DNA from: Clostridia bacterium
Lineage (GTDB): Bacteria; Bacillota; Clostridia; Oscillospirales; Acutalibacteraceae
NCBI GenBank assembly: GCA_017451425.1
Contig: JAFSPP010000017.1
Span: 1-48,683 of the forward strand
Direction of reading: 5' to 3'
DNA length: 48,683 nt
Shown here: in pieces, positions 23,606-30,466 of the stretch
Position numbering within the stretch: position 1 is the stretch's first letter
Layout: each line of letters starts with the position of its first letter
Notes under the pieces: model-generated
What the model was told of the DNA's origin: nothing
The model's input: only the letters and a program-made list of their open reading frames with translations
The model's database searches: none
Translations under genes and position numbers: made by a program

Positions 23606-25429
23606 CTACGAAAAGTGTCTCTTTATATTTACAGCGTCCTTAACGGAGATACCCTTTACCTTCGAGAGAGTGTCAATATCCGCGCGCTTTATGTTGTCCA
23701 GCGTCTTGAACTCGCGCCAGAGTGCCTCGGCCTTCTTCTGACCGATTCCCTCAATCGAGGTGAGCTCACTCTGCTTTGCGGATTTCTGATGCTTCTTGTG
23801 GTGGAAGCTTATCGCGTAGCGATGTACTTCTTCCTGAATTCCGGAGACCAGCGTGAACACCTTTCGTGTCGCGCTTATCTGAATCTCTCCGCCGCCTTTT
23901 GTTATGGCCCTGGTCTTATGCTTGCTGTCCTTTACCATGCCGAAAACAGGGATGTAAAGGCCAAAGCCTTGCATGACCTCCAAAGCGACATTTACCTGGT
24001 TCTCTCCGCCGTCCATAAGGATGAGGTCCGGAAGTGGCGGAAAATCGGGGTCGTCCCTGTGCGAAAAGCGCCTTGTCAGGACTTCCCGCATGGCGCCCAA
24101 GTCGTCGCCGGGGATTGTATCCTTCAGTATGAACTTGCGGTAACCCGCCTTGTACGGGGCACCGTTTTTGAAGACAACCATGCCGCCTACGGCATCTGCT
24201 CCCGCAGTATGGCTTATGTCATAGCTTTCGATAAACTCGGGAGTCTTGGTGAGTCCGAGGAGTTCGCCGAGTTCAATAACTGCCGAATCCGCCTTGGAGC
24301 GCGAGCGCTTCTGGGCGAGAGCCTCATAGGCATTGTTCTTCGACATTGAAACAACCTCAAGCTGTCTGCCGCGCTTAGGTACGAGGATTTCCACCTTTGT
24401 GCCCCTAAGCTTTGTAAGCCACTGTGCAAGGAGGTCGGCATTCTCACACTCACCGTCAAGCACAACCAGTTTCGGTATGTCGGTGTGTGCGGAATAGAAT
24501 CTCTCTATGATTTCACTGCGTGTATTCTCAAGCGACTCGTCAAGTTCGGCGAAATAGTTCGCACTTCCCGTCATGCGGCCGTCAGTAAAGCGGAGCACGT
24601 TGAAACAGATCTCGTCCTCGCGGCGTGCGAGTGAGAAGACATCCTTCGTCTCGTCGCCCGAAAAGACCACTTTCTGCTTCTCGGTGAGGCGCTTTATGGC
24701 ATTTATGCGGTCGCGCGTCTTCGCGGCCATCTCAAACTCCAGGTTGTCGGAATAGGCCTGCATCTTGTGCTCCAGAAGCTCAAGATACTGCTTCGTGCCG
24801 CCCTTTAAGAATTCGACTGCGTCGGCCAGGGCGGCGTCATACTCCGCCTTGCTCATCTTGCCCGCGCAGGGCGCTCCGCACTGGTTCATATGGTAGTTTA
24901 AGCAGGGGCGCGTCTTTGTCTTCACGGGGAAGGTCTTCGAGCACTGCGGAAGCTTGAAAATCTTGAGTGCTGCATCGAGCGACTCATTTACCACAAAGCC
25001 GCTTATATAAGGGCCTATGTACGTGGCCCCGTCGTCCCTGCGCTGCAGCGCCTTCTCGAGCTTAGGCCACTCATCGTTCGTAATCTTTATGTATTTGTAG
25101 CCCTTGTCATCCTTGAGCAGGATATTGTACTTGGGCTTGTTCTGCTTTATGAGACTGCACTCCAGGACGAGCGCCTCATACTCCGAAGCGACGAGGATGT
25201 GATCAAAATCGTAAACATTGTCCACCATCCGGCGCACCTTCTCGGCATGCCTGTTCTGTGAACCGAAATACTGCGAAACCCTGTTCTTCAGCAGTTTCGC
25301 CTTGCCTATATAGATGATCTCGCCCTTCTCGTCCTTCATGATGTAGACGCCCGGGAGCATCGGCAGAGCATTCGCTTTTTCCCGCAGGTACTCTATACGC
25401 GGGTTGCTGCTCCTTATGACTTCGCCCAT
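23606..25429 (-). CDS. uvrC: Excinuclease ABC subunit C
   Basis: 607 residues, full length. UvrC makes both incisions in nucleotide excision repair. The N-terminal GIY-YIG nuclease is at residues 16-50 (LPMLPGVYIMKDEKGEIIYIGKAKLLKNRV in part), a Cys-rich knot follows (CSKTF...CLNYHMNQCGAPC), then the UVR domain (LEFEMAAKTRDRINAIKRL, about 205-240) that binds UvrB, the RNase H-like nuclease (ESYDISHTAGADAVGGMVVF near 405; DLILMDGG near 480) and C-terminal helix-hairpin-helix motifs (SIEGIGQKKAEALW, VKGISVKDAVNI). AGGAG precedes ATG 25429. There is no clear promoter between it and the HPr gene, so it may depend on read-through. Confidence 0.97.
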   Translation of the reverse strand: MGEVIRSSNPRIEYLREKANALPMLPGVYIMKDEKGEIIYIGKAKLLKNRVSQYFGSQNRHAEKVRRMVDNVYDFDHILVASEYEALVLECSLIKQNKPKYNILLKDDKGYKYIKITNDEWPKLEKALQRRDDGATYIGPYISGFVVNESLDAALKIFKLPQCSKTFPVKTKTRPCLNYHMNQCGAPCAGKMSKAEYDAALADAVEFLKGGTKQYLELLEHKMQAYSDNLEFEMAAKTRDRINAIKRLTEKQKVVFSGDETKDVFSLARREDEICFNVLRFTDGRMTGSANYFAELDESLENTRSEIIERFYSAHTDIPKLVVLDGECENADLLAQWLTKLRGTKVEILVPKRGRQLEVVSMSKNNAYEALAQKRSRSKADSAVIELGELLGLTKTPEFIESYDISHTAGADAVGGMVVFKNGAPYKAGYRKFILKDTIPGDDLGAMREVLTRRFSHRDDPDFPPLPDLILMDGGENQVNVALEVMQGFGLYIPVFGMVKDSKHKTRAITKGGGEIQISATRKVFTLVSGIQEEVHRYAISFHHKKHQKSAKQSELTSIEGIGQKKAEALWREFKTLDNIKRADIDTLSKVKGISVKDAVNIKRHFS

Positions 25430-25459
25430 ATCCTCATCTCCTCTCTTTTTAAGAATAAA

Positions 25460-25486
25460 GGCACACCGCAGGTTAAGCGGTGTGCC
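25460..25486 (-). terminator. Hairpin terminator between the HPr gene and uvrC
   Basis: 10-bp perfect stem GGCACACCGC / GCGGTGTGCC with a 7-nt loop, followed by TTTATTCTT on the minus strand. It lies only 30 nt before the uvrC start, so it may be a partial terminator. Confidence 0.75.
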
Positions 25487-25503
25487 TGATATACAAAATT
25501 AAA

Positions 25504-25767
25504 TTATTCTGCAAAGCCTGATTCAACGAGAGCTACGAGGGCCTCAACAGCCTCTTCCTCATCAGAGCCACCGGCCATGATTCGAATTTCAGTGCCACCC
25601 ATGATACCAAGTGAAAGTACACCTAGAAGGCTCTTGGCGTTAACTCTTCTCTCGTCCTTCTCAACCCAGATGGATGATTTGAACTCATTGGCTTTCTGGA
25701 TGAAGAATGTAGCGGGACGGGCATGAAGACCTACCTGATTCTGAACTTTTACGTCTTTAACATACAT
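25504..25767 (-). CDS. ptsH: HPr phosphocarrier protein of the PTS
   Basis: 87 residues. HPr passes phosphate from Enzyme I to sugar-specific EII proteins and, in Firmicutes, serves catabolite repression when phosphorylated on Ser46. Both residues are visible at the canonical positions: His15 in VGLHARPATFF and Ser46 in NAKSLLGVLSLGI. The C-terminus EEAVEALVALVESGFAE fits the last helix. It is not next to ptsI, but stands alone with its own near-consensus promoter and a hairpin behind it, upstream of uvrC. The presence of His15 argues against a Crh-type protein. Confidence 0.93.
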   Translation of the reverse strand: MYVKDVKVQNQVGLHARPATFFIQKANEFKSSIWVEKDERRVNAKSLLGVLSLGIMGGTEIRIMAGGSDEEEAVEALVALVESGFAE

Positions 25768-25821
25768 AGACTTTCCCTCACATATAAAAATTTGGAATAA
25801 ACTGATTTTTGATTCGACAAC

Positions 25822-25850
25822 ATTATATTAGACGGGTTTTCTACCGTCAA
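25822..25850 (-). promoter_or_regulatory. Promoter of the HPr gene
   Basis: Minus strand TTGACG (25845-25850), 17-nt spacer, TATAAT (25822-25827). Near-consensus, with a 48-nt leader to the ATG. Confidence 0.85.
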
Positions 25851-25895
25851 CCGAAAAAAACACATTTCTACGAATTCAAAAAAAGTTCGTTACAG

Positions 25896-25931
25896 AGGTC
25901 AAACTTTGACATACCGGCAGGTCAATCTTTG
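25896..25931. repeat. Two imperfect direct copies of AGGTCAAACTTTG upstream of the HPr promoter
   Basis: AGGTCAAACTTTG (25896-25908) and AGGTCAATCTTTG (25919-25931) match at 12 of 13 positions, 23 bp apart. The first copy is part of a perfect palindrome GTCAAA-C-TTTGAC (25898-25910). Both lie upstream of the -35 box, where an activator or repressor could bind. Confidence 0.5.
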
Positions 25932-25971
25932 GTAGTTTTTCATAGTTTTTTCTACCTTAAAACACTTGCAT

Positions 25972-26676
25972 TTAATTTTTCTTGTCATTTTGCACAAAAA
26001 CTTCGTACATGTCTTGGCGCTTTGATTTCGTGCGCGAAATGGCCTGTTCCTTCTGCCATTTCGCTATGTTTTCATGGTGTCCCGAGAGGAGTACTTCAGG
26101 CACTTCCCTGCCCCTCCAGACGGGCGGTCTGGTGTACTGGGGATACTCAAGAAGGCCGTCAAAATGGCTCTCCTTCTCAAAGGCCTCCTCATTCCTGAGC
26201 ACGCCGGGGAGCATGCGGCACACGGCATCCGTGAGGACGAGCGCCGGAAGCTCGCCGCCGGTCACGACGAAGTCGCCTATTGAGATTTCCTCCGGGGCGA
26301 GCTCTTCAATAACGCGCTCGTCCACGCCCTCGTAGTGGCCGCATAAAATGGCAATGCGGTCATACTGCGCAAGCTCCTTTACACGGGCCTGCGTCAGGGG
26401 CTTTCCCTGAGGAGTCATATAGATAAGGTGGTAATCCGTCTTACCGTTGTCCGTCAGATCCATATAGGCATCATAGATAGGCTGGGCCTGCATTATCATG
26501 CCGGTGCCGCCGCCGTAGGGCGTGTCATCAACATGGTTGTGCTTGTCGGTTGAGTAGTCGCGGATATTCGTACAATGAATCTCCACATGACCGGCCTCTC
26601 TCGCCCTGCCTATAATGCTCTCTGAGATTACGGAGTCACACATGTCAGGAAACAGGGTCAGTATTTCAATCTTCAC
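25972..26676 (-). CDS. trmD: tRNA (guanine37-N1)-methyltransferase TrmD
   Basis: 234 residues. TrmD methylates G37 of tRNAs reading C-starting codons, preventing frameshifts. Motifs: KIEILTLFPDMC at the start, DDTPYGGGTGMIM, the trefoil-knot SAM site (YMTPQGKPLTQ, LCGHYEGVDERV, EEISIGDFVVTGGELPAL), and the C-terminal YTRPPVWRGREVPEVLLSGHH with the conserved Arg/His. The start is GTG 26676, 6 nt after GAGGAAA-type GGAGG, inside the 3' end of rimM (11-bp overlap); the ATG codons further upstream would overlap rimM more and have no site. Last gene of the rpsP-khpA-rimM-trmD order. Confidence 0.96.
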   Translation of the reverse strand: MKIEILTLFPDMCDSVISESIIGRAREAGHVEIHCTNIRDYSTDKHNHVDDTPYGGGTGMIMQAQPIYDAYMDLTDNGKTDYHLIYMTPQGKPLTQARVKELAQYDRIAILCGHYEGVDERVIEELAPEEISIGDFVVTGGELPALVLTDAVCRMLPGVLRNEEAFEKESHFDGLLEYPQYTRPPVWRGREVPEVLLSGHHENIAKWQKEQAISRTKSKRQDMYEVFVQNDKKN

Positions 26677-27202
26677 GTATTTCCTCCCCCTCATCAAAGA
26701 TGCCCTTCATGGGCCGTACCAGGGCGATACAGTTGTCTATATCAACCTTATCAACCACGCTCGGCACCGAGGGCAGAAGGTATTCTTTGCCGTCATCGTC
26801 CTTTATCTGCCAGATATCCGATGCGCCCGTGTTGAGCACATCAGTCACACGGCCGTAGAGCTTTGTCTCATCGTCCGCATCGCGGACCTCACAGCCGATG
26901 AGCTCGGCTATGAAATATGAGCCGGGCGCAAGCGGCGCCTTGTCACGCTCAACGTAGATTACCCTGCCGCGAAGGGCGTTGGCCTTGTCCAGGTCGTCCA
27001 CGCCCTCGAGCGTCAGAAGCATTACGTTGCCGTGCTGCCGCGCGCCCAGGACCTTCTTCGGCTCCTGACCGTCTTTTTTCAGATATACGGTTTCAAAGGA
27101 CTTGAAGAACTCGGGCGAGTCGCACCAGTACTGCACGCGGAGCTCTCCGCGCACACCGTGTGTGCTGACAATTTTACCGAGTTCCAGATATTTGAGACGC
27201 AT
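26666..27202 (-). CDS. rimM: Ribosome maturation factor RimM
   Basis: 178 residues. RimM binds S19 and helps mature the 30S head. The N-terminal domain begins YLELGKIVSTHGVRGELRVQ, which is the family signature, and the PRC-barrel domain follows near residue 95 (GSYFIAELIGCEVRDADDETKLYGRVTDVL... LPSVPSVVDKVD). ATG 27202 has GGAG 5 nt upstream; the longer frame to 27226 would run into the hairpin upstream and is not preferred. It is coupled to trmD by an 11-bp overlap. Confidence 0.95.
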   Translation of the reverse strand: MRLKYLELGKIVSTHGVRGELRVQYWCDSPEFFKSFETVYLKKDGQEPKKVLGARQHGNVMLLTLEGVDDLDKANALRGRVIYVERDKAPLAPGSYFIAELIGCEVRDADDETKLYGRVTDVLNTGASDIWQIKDDDGKEYLLPSVPSVVDKVDIDNCIALVRPMKGIFDEGEEIRED

Positions 27203-27221
27203 AAATACTCCGTTTAAGTAA

Positions 27222-27260
27222 AACAAGGCAAGCCGGAGAATCCTCGGCCTGCCTCTTGTT
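27222..27260 (-). terminator. Hairpin with T-run between khpA and rimM
   Basis: Imperfect stem: TTGTT-AACAA, TGCC-GGCA, CGGC-GCCG, with a 9-nt loop, followed on the minus strand by TTGTTTTACTT. It lies inside the rpsP-khpA-rimM-trmD run, 20 nt before the rimM ATG, and may be an attenuator or processing site. Confidence 0.6.
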
Positions 27261-27267
27261 TTATCAA

Positions 27268-27501
27268 TCAGTCAATTTCCACTGCAATATGTGCATCGTT
27301 CTTATTGGCCGATGCGCGCATTACCGTGCGAATGGCCTTTGCGATACGGCCCTGCTTACCGATTACCCTGCCCATGTCATCGGGAGCGACATGGAGATGG
27401 TAAACAGTTACACCGTTTTCATTAGGTTCGTCAACGTCCACGGTTACCGCGGAAGGATCATCTACGAGGCCCTGCGCAATGGAAATGAGTAAATCACGCA
27501 T
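27268..27501 (-). CDS. khpA: KH-domain RNA-binding protein KhpA (YlqC)
   Basis: 77 residues, a single type II KH domain. The GxxG loop is in GRVIGKQGRIAKAIRTVMRA, and the sequence matches the small KhpA/YlqC family that lies between rpsP and rimM in most Firmicutes. In Gram-positive bacteria it works with KhpB/Jag to bind RNAs linked to cell division and elongation. It begins 15 nt after rpsP, with a GGAGGT site before ATG 27501. Confidence 0.94.
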   Translation of the reverse strand: MRDLLISIAQGLVDDPSAVTVDVDEPNENGVTVYHLHVAPDDMGRVIGKQGRIAKAIRTVMRASANKNDAHIAVEID

Positions 27502-27516
27502 TTTCGGGACCTCCGT

Positions 27517-27762
27517 TTATTTTATTGCTCCGCTCTTCTTGAGAAGTGCGCGGACTGTGTCTGTCGGCTGTGCACCGTTAGCCATCCACTGAGCAACCTT
27601 CTCCTCGTCAATCTTGATGACTGCGGGATCCTTTGTGGGATCGTAGTAACCGATTTCCTCGATGAAGCGGCCGTCACGCGGGAAGCGTGAGTCTGCTACT
27701 ACTACGCGATAAAAAGGTGCCTTCTTTGCGCCCATTCTTCTGAGTCTGATTTTTACTGCCAT
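27517..27762 (-). CDS. rpsP: 30S ribosomal protein S16
   Basis: 81 residues, full length. Family signatures: [41 protein letters not shown] at the start and a C-terminal [22 protein letters not shown]. It is placed between ffh and khpA as usual; GGAGG precedes ATG 27762. Confidence 0.98.
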   Translation of the reverse strand: MAVKIRLRRMGAKKAPFYRVVVADSRFPRDGRFIEEIGYYDPTKDPAVIKIDEEKVAQWMANGAQPTDTVRALLKKSGAIK

Positions 27763-27782
27763 TTTAATATTCCTCCAAAGAA

Positions 27783-29144
27783 TTATTTTAACTTAGTGAG
27801 GTCCAGGTCGGGCATGTTTGCCATATTGCCCATGCGTTTCATGGCCCTTCTGGACTGTTTGTTGTTCATCTGCTTGAACATTTTCTGCATCTGCCGATAT
27901 TGAGCGAGGAGCCTGTTGACGTCCTCAACCTGCTGTCCGCATCCGGCGGCTATGCGCTTTTTGCGGGAGCCGTTGATGATGTCGGGTTTCTCCCTCTCCT
28001 GCGGCGTCATTGACTGAATAATAGCCTGAAGCCTGTCAAACTGTTTTTCGTCAACTTCAATATCTTTTGCCTGCTTGCCCAGTCCCGGTATCATACCGAG
28101 GAGGTCCTGCATCGGTCCGAGTTTTCTTACCTGCTGCAGGTTTGTAAGCAAGTCATTAAGATCAAACTTGTTTTTTCTGAGCTTCTTCTCGAGCTCAATT
28201 GCGGTCTGCTCGTCGAACTCCTTCTCCGCCTTCTCTATGAGGGAGAGCATGTCGCCCATTCCGAGAATTCGGGAGGCCATGCGCTCCGGATGGAAGACGT
28301 CGAGGTCGTCGAGCTTCTCGCCGGTGCCGACGAACTTTATCGGCTTGCCGGTAATCGCTCTCGCCGAGAGCGCGGCACCGCCTCGCGTGTCACCGTCGAG
28401 CTTTGTCAGCACGAGTCCGTCGAGACCGAGATCGTCGTTGAATGTCTGTGCGACATTTACGGCATCCTGACCGGTCATGGCGTCGACAACAAGCAGAATC
28501 TCATGCGGATGAACTTCCGCCTTTATGTTGCGGAGCTCCTCCATGAGCTGTTCGTCGATATGCAAACGGCCTGCGGTGTCAAGGAAGACGTAGTCATAAC
28601 CCTGATCCTTAGCCAGTTTTATCGCTTCGCTCGCGATGGTGACCGGGTTGTCCTGTCCCATTTCAAAGACCGGGACACCAATCTGTTCACCGAGTACCTG
28701 GAGTTGTTTTATAGCCGCAGGTCTGTAAACGTCGCACGCGACAAGAAGAGGTCTGTGATTTTCACTCTTCAGGCGCTTCGCGATTTTCGCGCAGTGCGTT
28801 GTCTTACCTGAGCCCTGAAGTCCGCACATCATGACTATTGTCGGAGGATGCTGGGCTATGGTGAGTCTCGTATGGGTTCCGCCCATGAGCTCGGTAAGCT
28901 CTTCGTTTACTATCTTTATGACCATCTGCGCCGGGGTGAGGCTCTTCATGACCTCGGCGCCTATGGCTCGTTCTGTCACTGCATTGGTAAAGTCCTTAGC
29001 AACTTTGTAACTGACGTCCGCCTCCAAAAGCGCGAGCCGGACCTCACGCATGGCTTCCTTGACATCTGATTCAGTCAAAGAGCCCTTGCTCTTCAGTCTG
29101 GAGAACGCGGCCTCCAGTCTGTCGGACAAGCCTTCGAATGCCAT
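27783..29144 (-). CDS. ffh: Signal recognition particle protein Ffh
   Basis: 453 residues. Ffh with 4.5S RNA delivers nascent membrane and secreted proteins to FtsY. N domain: residues 1-90. G domain: [18 protein letters not shown] (P-loop), [22 protein letters not shown] and [14 protein letters not shown]. The methionine-rich M domain begins near residue 325 ([16 protein letters not shown]) and ends with the RNA-binding [30 protein letters not shown] segment. It is translated from ATG 29144 with AAGGAG, 12 nt after ylxM, and followed at 20 nt by rpsP. Confidence 0.98.
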   Translation of the reverse strand: MAFEGLSDRLEAAFSRLKSKGSLTESDVKEAMREVRLALLEADVSYKVAKDFTNAVTERAIGAEVMKSLTPAQMVIKIVNEELTELMGGTHTRLTIAQHPPTIVMMCGLQGSGKTTHCAKIAKRLKSENHRPLLVACDVYRPAAIKQLQVLGEQIGVPVFEMGQDNPVTIASEAIKLAKDQGYDYVFLDTAGRLHIDEQLMEELRNIKAEVHPHEILLVVDAMTGQDAVNVAQTFNDDLGLDGLVLTKLDGDTRGGAALSARAITGKPIKFVGTGEKLDDLDVFHPERMASRILGMGDMLSLIEKAEKEFDEQTAIELEKKLRKNKFDLNDLLTNLQQVRKLGPMQDLLGMIPGLGKQAKDIEVDEKQFDRLQAIIQSMTPQEREKPDIINGSRKKRIAAGCGQQVEDVNRLLAQYRQMQKMFKQMNNKQSRRAMKRMGNMANMPDLDLTKLK

Positions 29145-29156
29145 TGTCTAACTCCT

Positions 29157-29531
29157 TTATACTTCTTCGTTGTTAAGAGTCTGAGCAATAAGCTTGATTC
29201 TGACGACAGCCTCGTTTATATCTCTTGAGAGGCCTGTACGCATATTGCTTTCATTGATGAGTTCGGCGCAGTCGAGTATCTCATTGAGTCCGGTACGGAC
29301 TTCCTCAAAACGCCTTGCGAGACCAAGTCGCTCTTCCATCTCAAAAAGCTGTCCTTCGGCGCGCTTGATGGCGTCCCTGACGCCCTGACGCGTTATGCCT
29401 TCGTTCTCGGCAATTTCCGAAAGTGACAAGTCATCATTGTAATAGTATTCTATGAAAGATCTCTGCTTCTCGGTGAGCATGTCACCGTAAAAGTCGAGCA
29501 ATACACTTATTACTTCAAAGTTTTTTGCCAC
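29157..29531 (-). CDS. ylxM: YlxM family helix-turn-helix protein (UPF0122, SRP-associated)
   Basis: 124 residues. A sigma-70 region 4-like HTH protein that is nearly always encoded just upstream of ffh and stimulates SRP GTPase activity in streptococci. The HTH is LSLSEIAENEGITRQGVRDAIKRAEGQLFEMEERL, with the family block LTEKQRSFIEYYYNDDLS before it. Start GTG 29531 with AGGGGG upstream. It opens the ylxM-ffh-rpsP-khpA run under a perfect consensus promoter. Confidence 0.93.
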   Translation of the reverse strand: MAKNFEVISVLLDFYGDMLTEKQRSFIEYYYNDDLSLSEIAENEGITRQGVRDAIKRAEGQLFEMEERLGLARRFEEVRTGLNEILDCAELINESNMRTGLSRDINEAVVRIKLIAQTLNNEEV

Positions 29532-29565
29532 TGAAAGACCGCCCCCTATCTTATTTTTCCCCGTT

Positions 29566-29689
29566 GTGTAAAGGCGTTTTCTTTACACTTTGCTCATTAA
29601 TTATAATAAGAGAAAACGGCTCTGTCAAGCGAAAAATTTGAGCCGCTTTTTCAAACACAACATATTGTGTAAAGCGAAAAACTTTACAC
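29566..29689. repeat. Two identical GTGTAAAG-N7-CTTTACAC inverted repeats flanking the ylxM-ffh promoter
   Basis: Copies at 29566-29588 and 29667-29689, start points 101 bp apart and with equal spacing. The promoter (29600-29628) lies between them. A 16-bp element at 29655-29670, ACACAACATATTGTGT, overlaps the second copy and is itself a palindrome. Duplicated operators suggest a dimeric or looping regulator. Confidence 0.55.
29600..29628 (-). promoter_or_regulatory. Consensus promoter of the ylxM-ffh-rpsP operon
   Basis: Minus strand TTGACA (29623-29628), 17-nt spacer, TATAAT (29600-29605): a perfect consensus sigma-70/SigA-type promoter. Confidence 0.93.
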
Positions 29690-29696
29690 AAGAAAA

Positions 29697-29720
29697 CCTT
29701 CAGGTCAGGTGTCCTGAAGG
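29697..29720 (-). terminator. Terminator of recO and the phoH-era-mutS2 operon
   Basis: 8-bp stem CCTTCAGG / CCTGAAGG with an 8-nt loop, overlapping the last recO codons, then TTTTCTT on the minus strand. Confidence 0.75.
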
Positions 29721-30448
29721 CTCTTTAAAAAATCAAGGGTTTTGAAGTGCCGCCCCGTGTGTTCAAGGGCATAATTCTCGGTCACCGCGGTCAGTTCACG
29801 CTGTGCGCCGTCCCCGAGCGAGAAGTCGAAGATCTTCTTCGGCTCGCTGTAGACTATATGGCGCATGGCGGTGACCGTGCTTATCGAAATCGGACTTAAG
29901 GCGGTGTCCGCGCCGCAGTCACTGCACAGCAGACTGCCGTTTTTTATGTCAAAATACATCTTGTCAGACTCAAACGCTCCGCACTCCTCACACGCGATGA
30001 GGTTCGGGGCGTAGCCCGATATCGCGAGTGAACGCAGCTCCGCGACAGACCTGATCTGCGGCGTCGGCAGCTTTTTCTTAGAGAGAAGGAAAAGCGAGTT
30101 TAAGAGCAGTTTAAGCAGGTCTTCGCACTCAGCGTTCTCAGGAGCGAGCTCACCGAAGAGCTCCGCGAGATAAAAGGCCGTGCTCAGGTTGTCTATGTCC
30201 GACCGAAGGTCGAAGAAAACCTCCTTCTCAACGGCCGAGTTGACATTGTAGGAATCAACGCCGCGGTAGAAGACGAAGTCCGAATACGCGAGCAGCTGGG
30301 TTCCTGCCAGGTTCTTGTTCTTTATGGTCTTTCCGCCCGTGGCGAAAGCCCGGATAAGTCCGTATTTCGAGGTCAGAACGGTGATGAGGCGATCGGACTC
30401 CCTGACGTTCTGCTCTTTGATAACGAGACCGTCAGTCTTTATATGCAT
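29705..30448 (-). CDS. recO: DNA repair protein RecO
   Basis: 247 residues. RecO loads RecA at single-stranded gaps with RecR. The N-terminal OB fold has DGLVIKEQNVRESDRLITVLTSKYGLIRAFATG, the family hallmark. The zinc site near residue 155 has the usual four cysteines (CEECGAFESDKMYFD, LLCSDCG). The C-terminal helix bundle ends in GRHFKTLDFLKSL. AAGGAGG precedes ATG 30448. Last gene of the phoH-ybeY-era-mutS2-recO run, 18 nt after mutS2. Confidence 0.95.
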   Translation of the reverse strand: MHIKTDGLVIKEQNVRESDRLITVLTSKYGLIRAFATGGKTIKNKNLAGTQLLAYSDFVFYRGVDSYNVNSAVEKEVFFDLRSDIDNLSTAFYLAELFGELAPENAECEDLLKLLLNSLFLLSKKKLPTPQIRSVAELRSLAISGYAPNLIACEECGAFESDKMYFDIKNGSLLCSDCGADTALSPISISTVTAMRHIVYSEPKKIFDFSLGDGAQRELTAVTENYALEHTGRHFKTLDFLKSLQDT

Positions 30449-30466
30449 TTCGATCGCCTCCTTCTC

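Noticed and set aside
23615..24349. 244-codon plus-strand frame antisense to uvrC
   Set aside because: uvrC is complete and certain; the antisense frame has no family features.
25932..25965. Terminator after trmD
   Set aside because: Only a 5-bp GGTAG/CTACC pairing around a 16-nt T-rich loop and no T-run on the minus strand.
29655..29670. True NrdR box
   Set aside because: It resembles the consensus, but NrdR sites usually occur in pairs near nrd genes; no second box at the normal spacing and no nrd gene are here, so I list it only as part of the repeat cluster.
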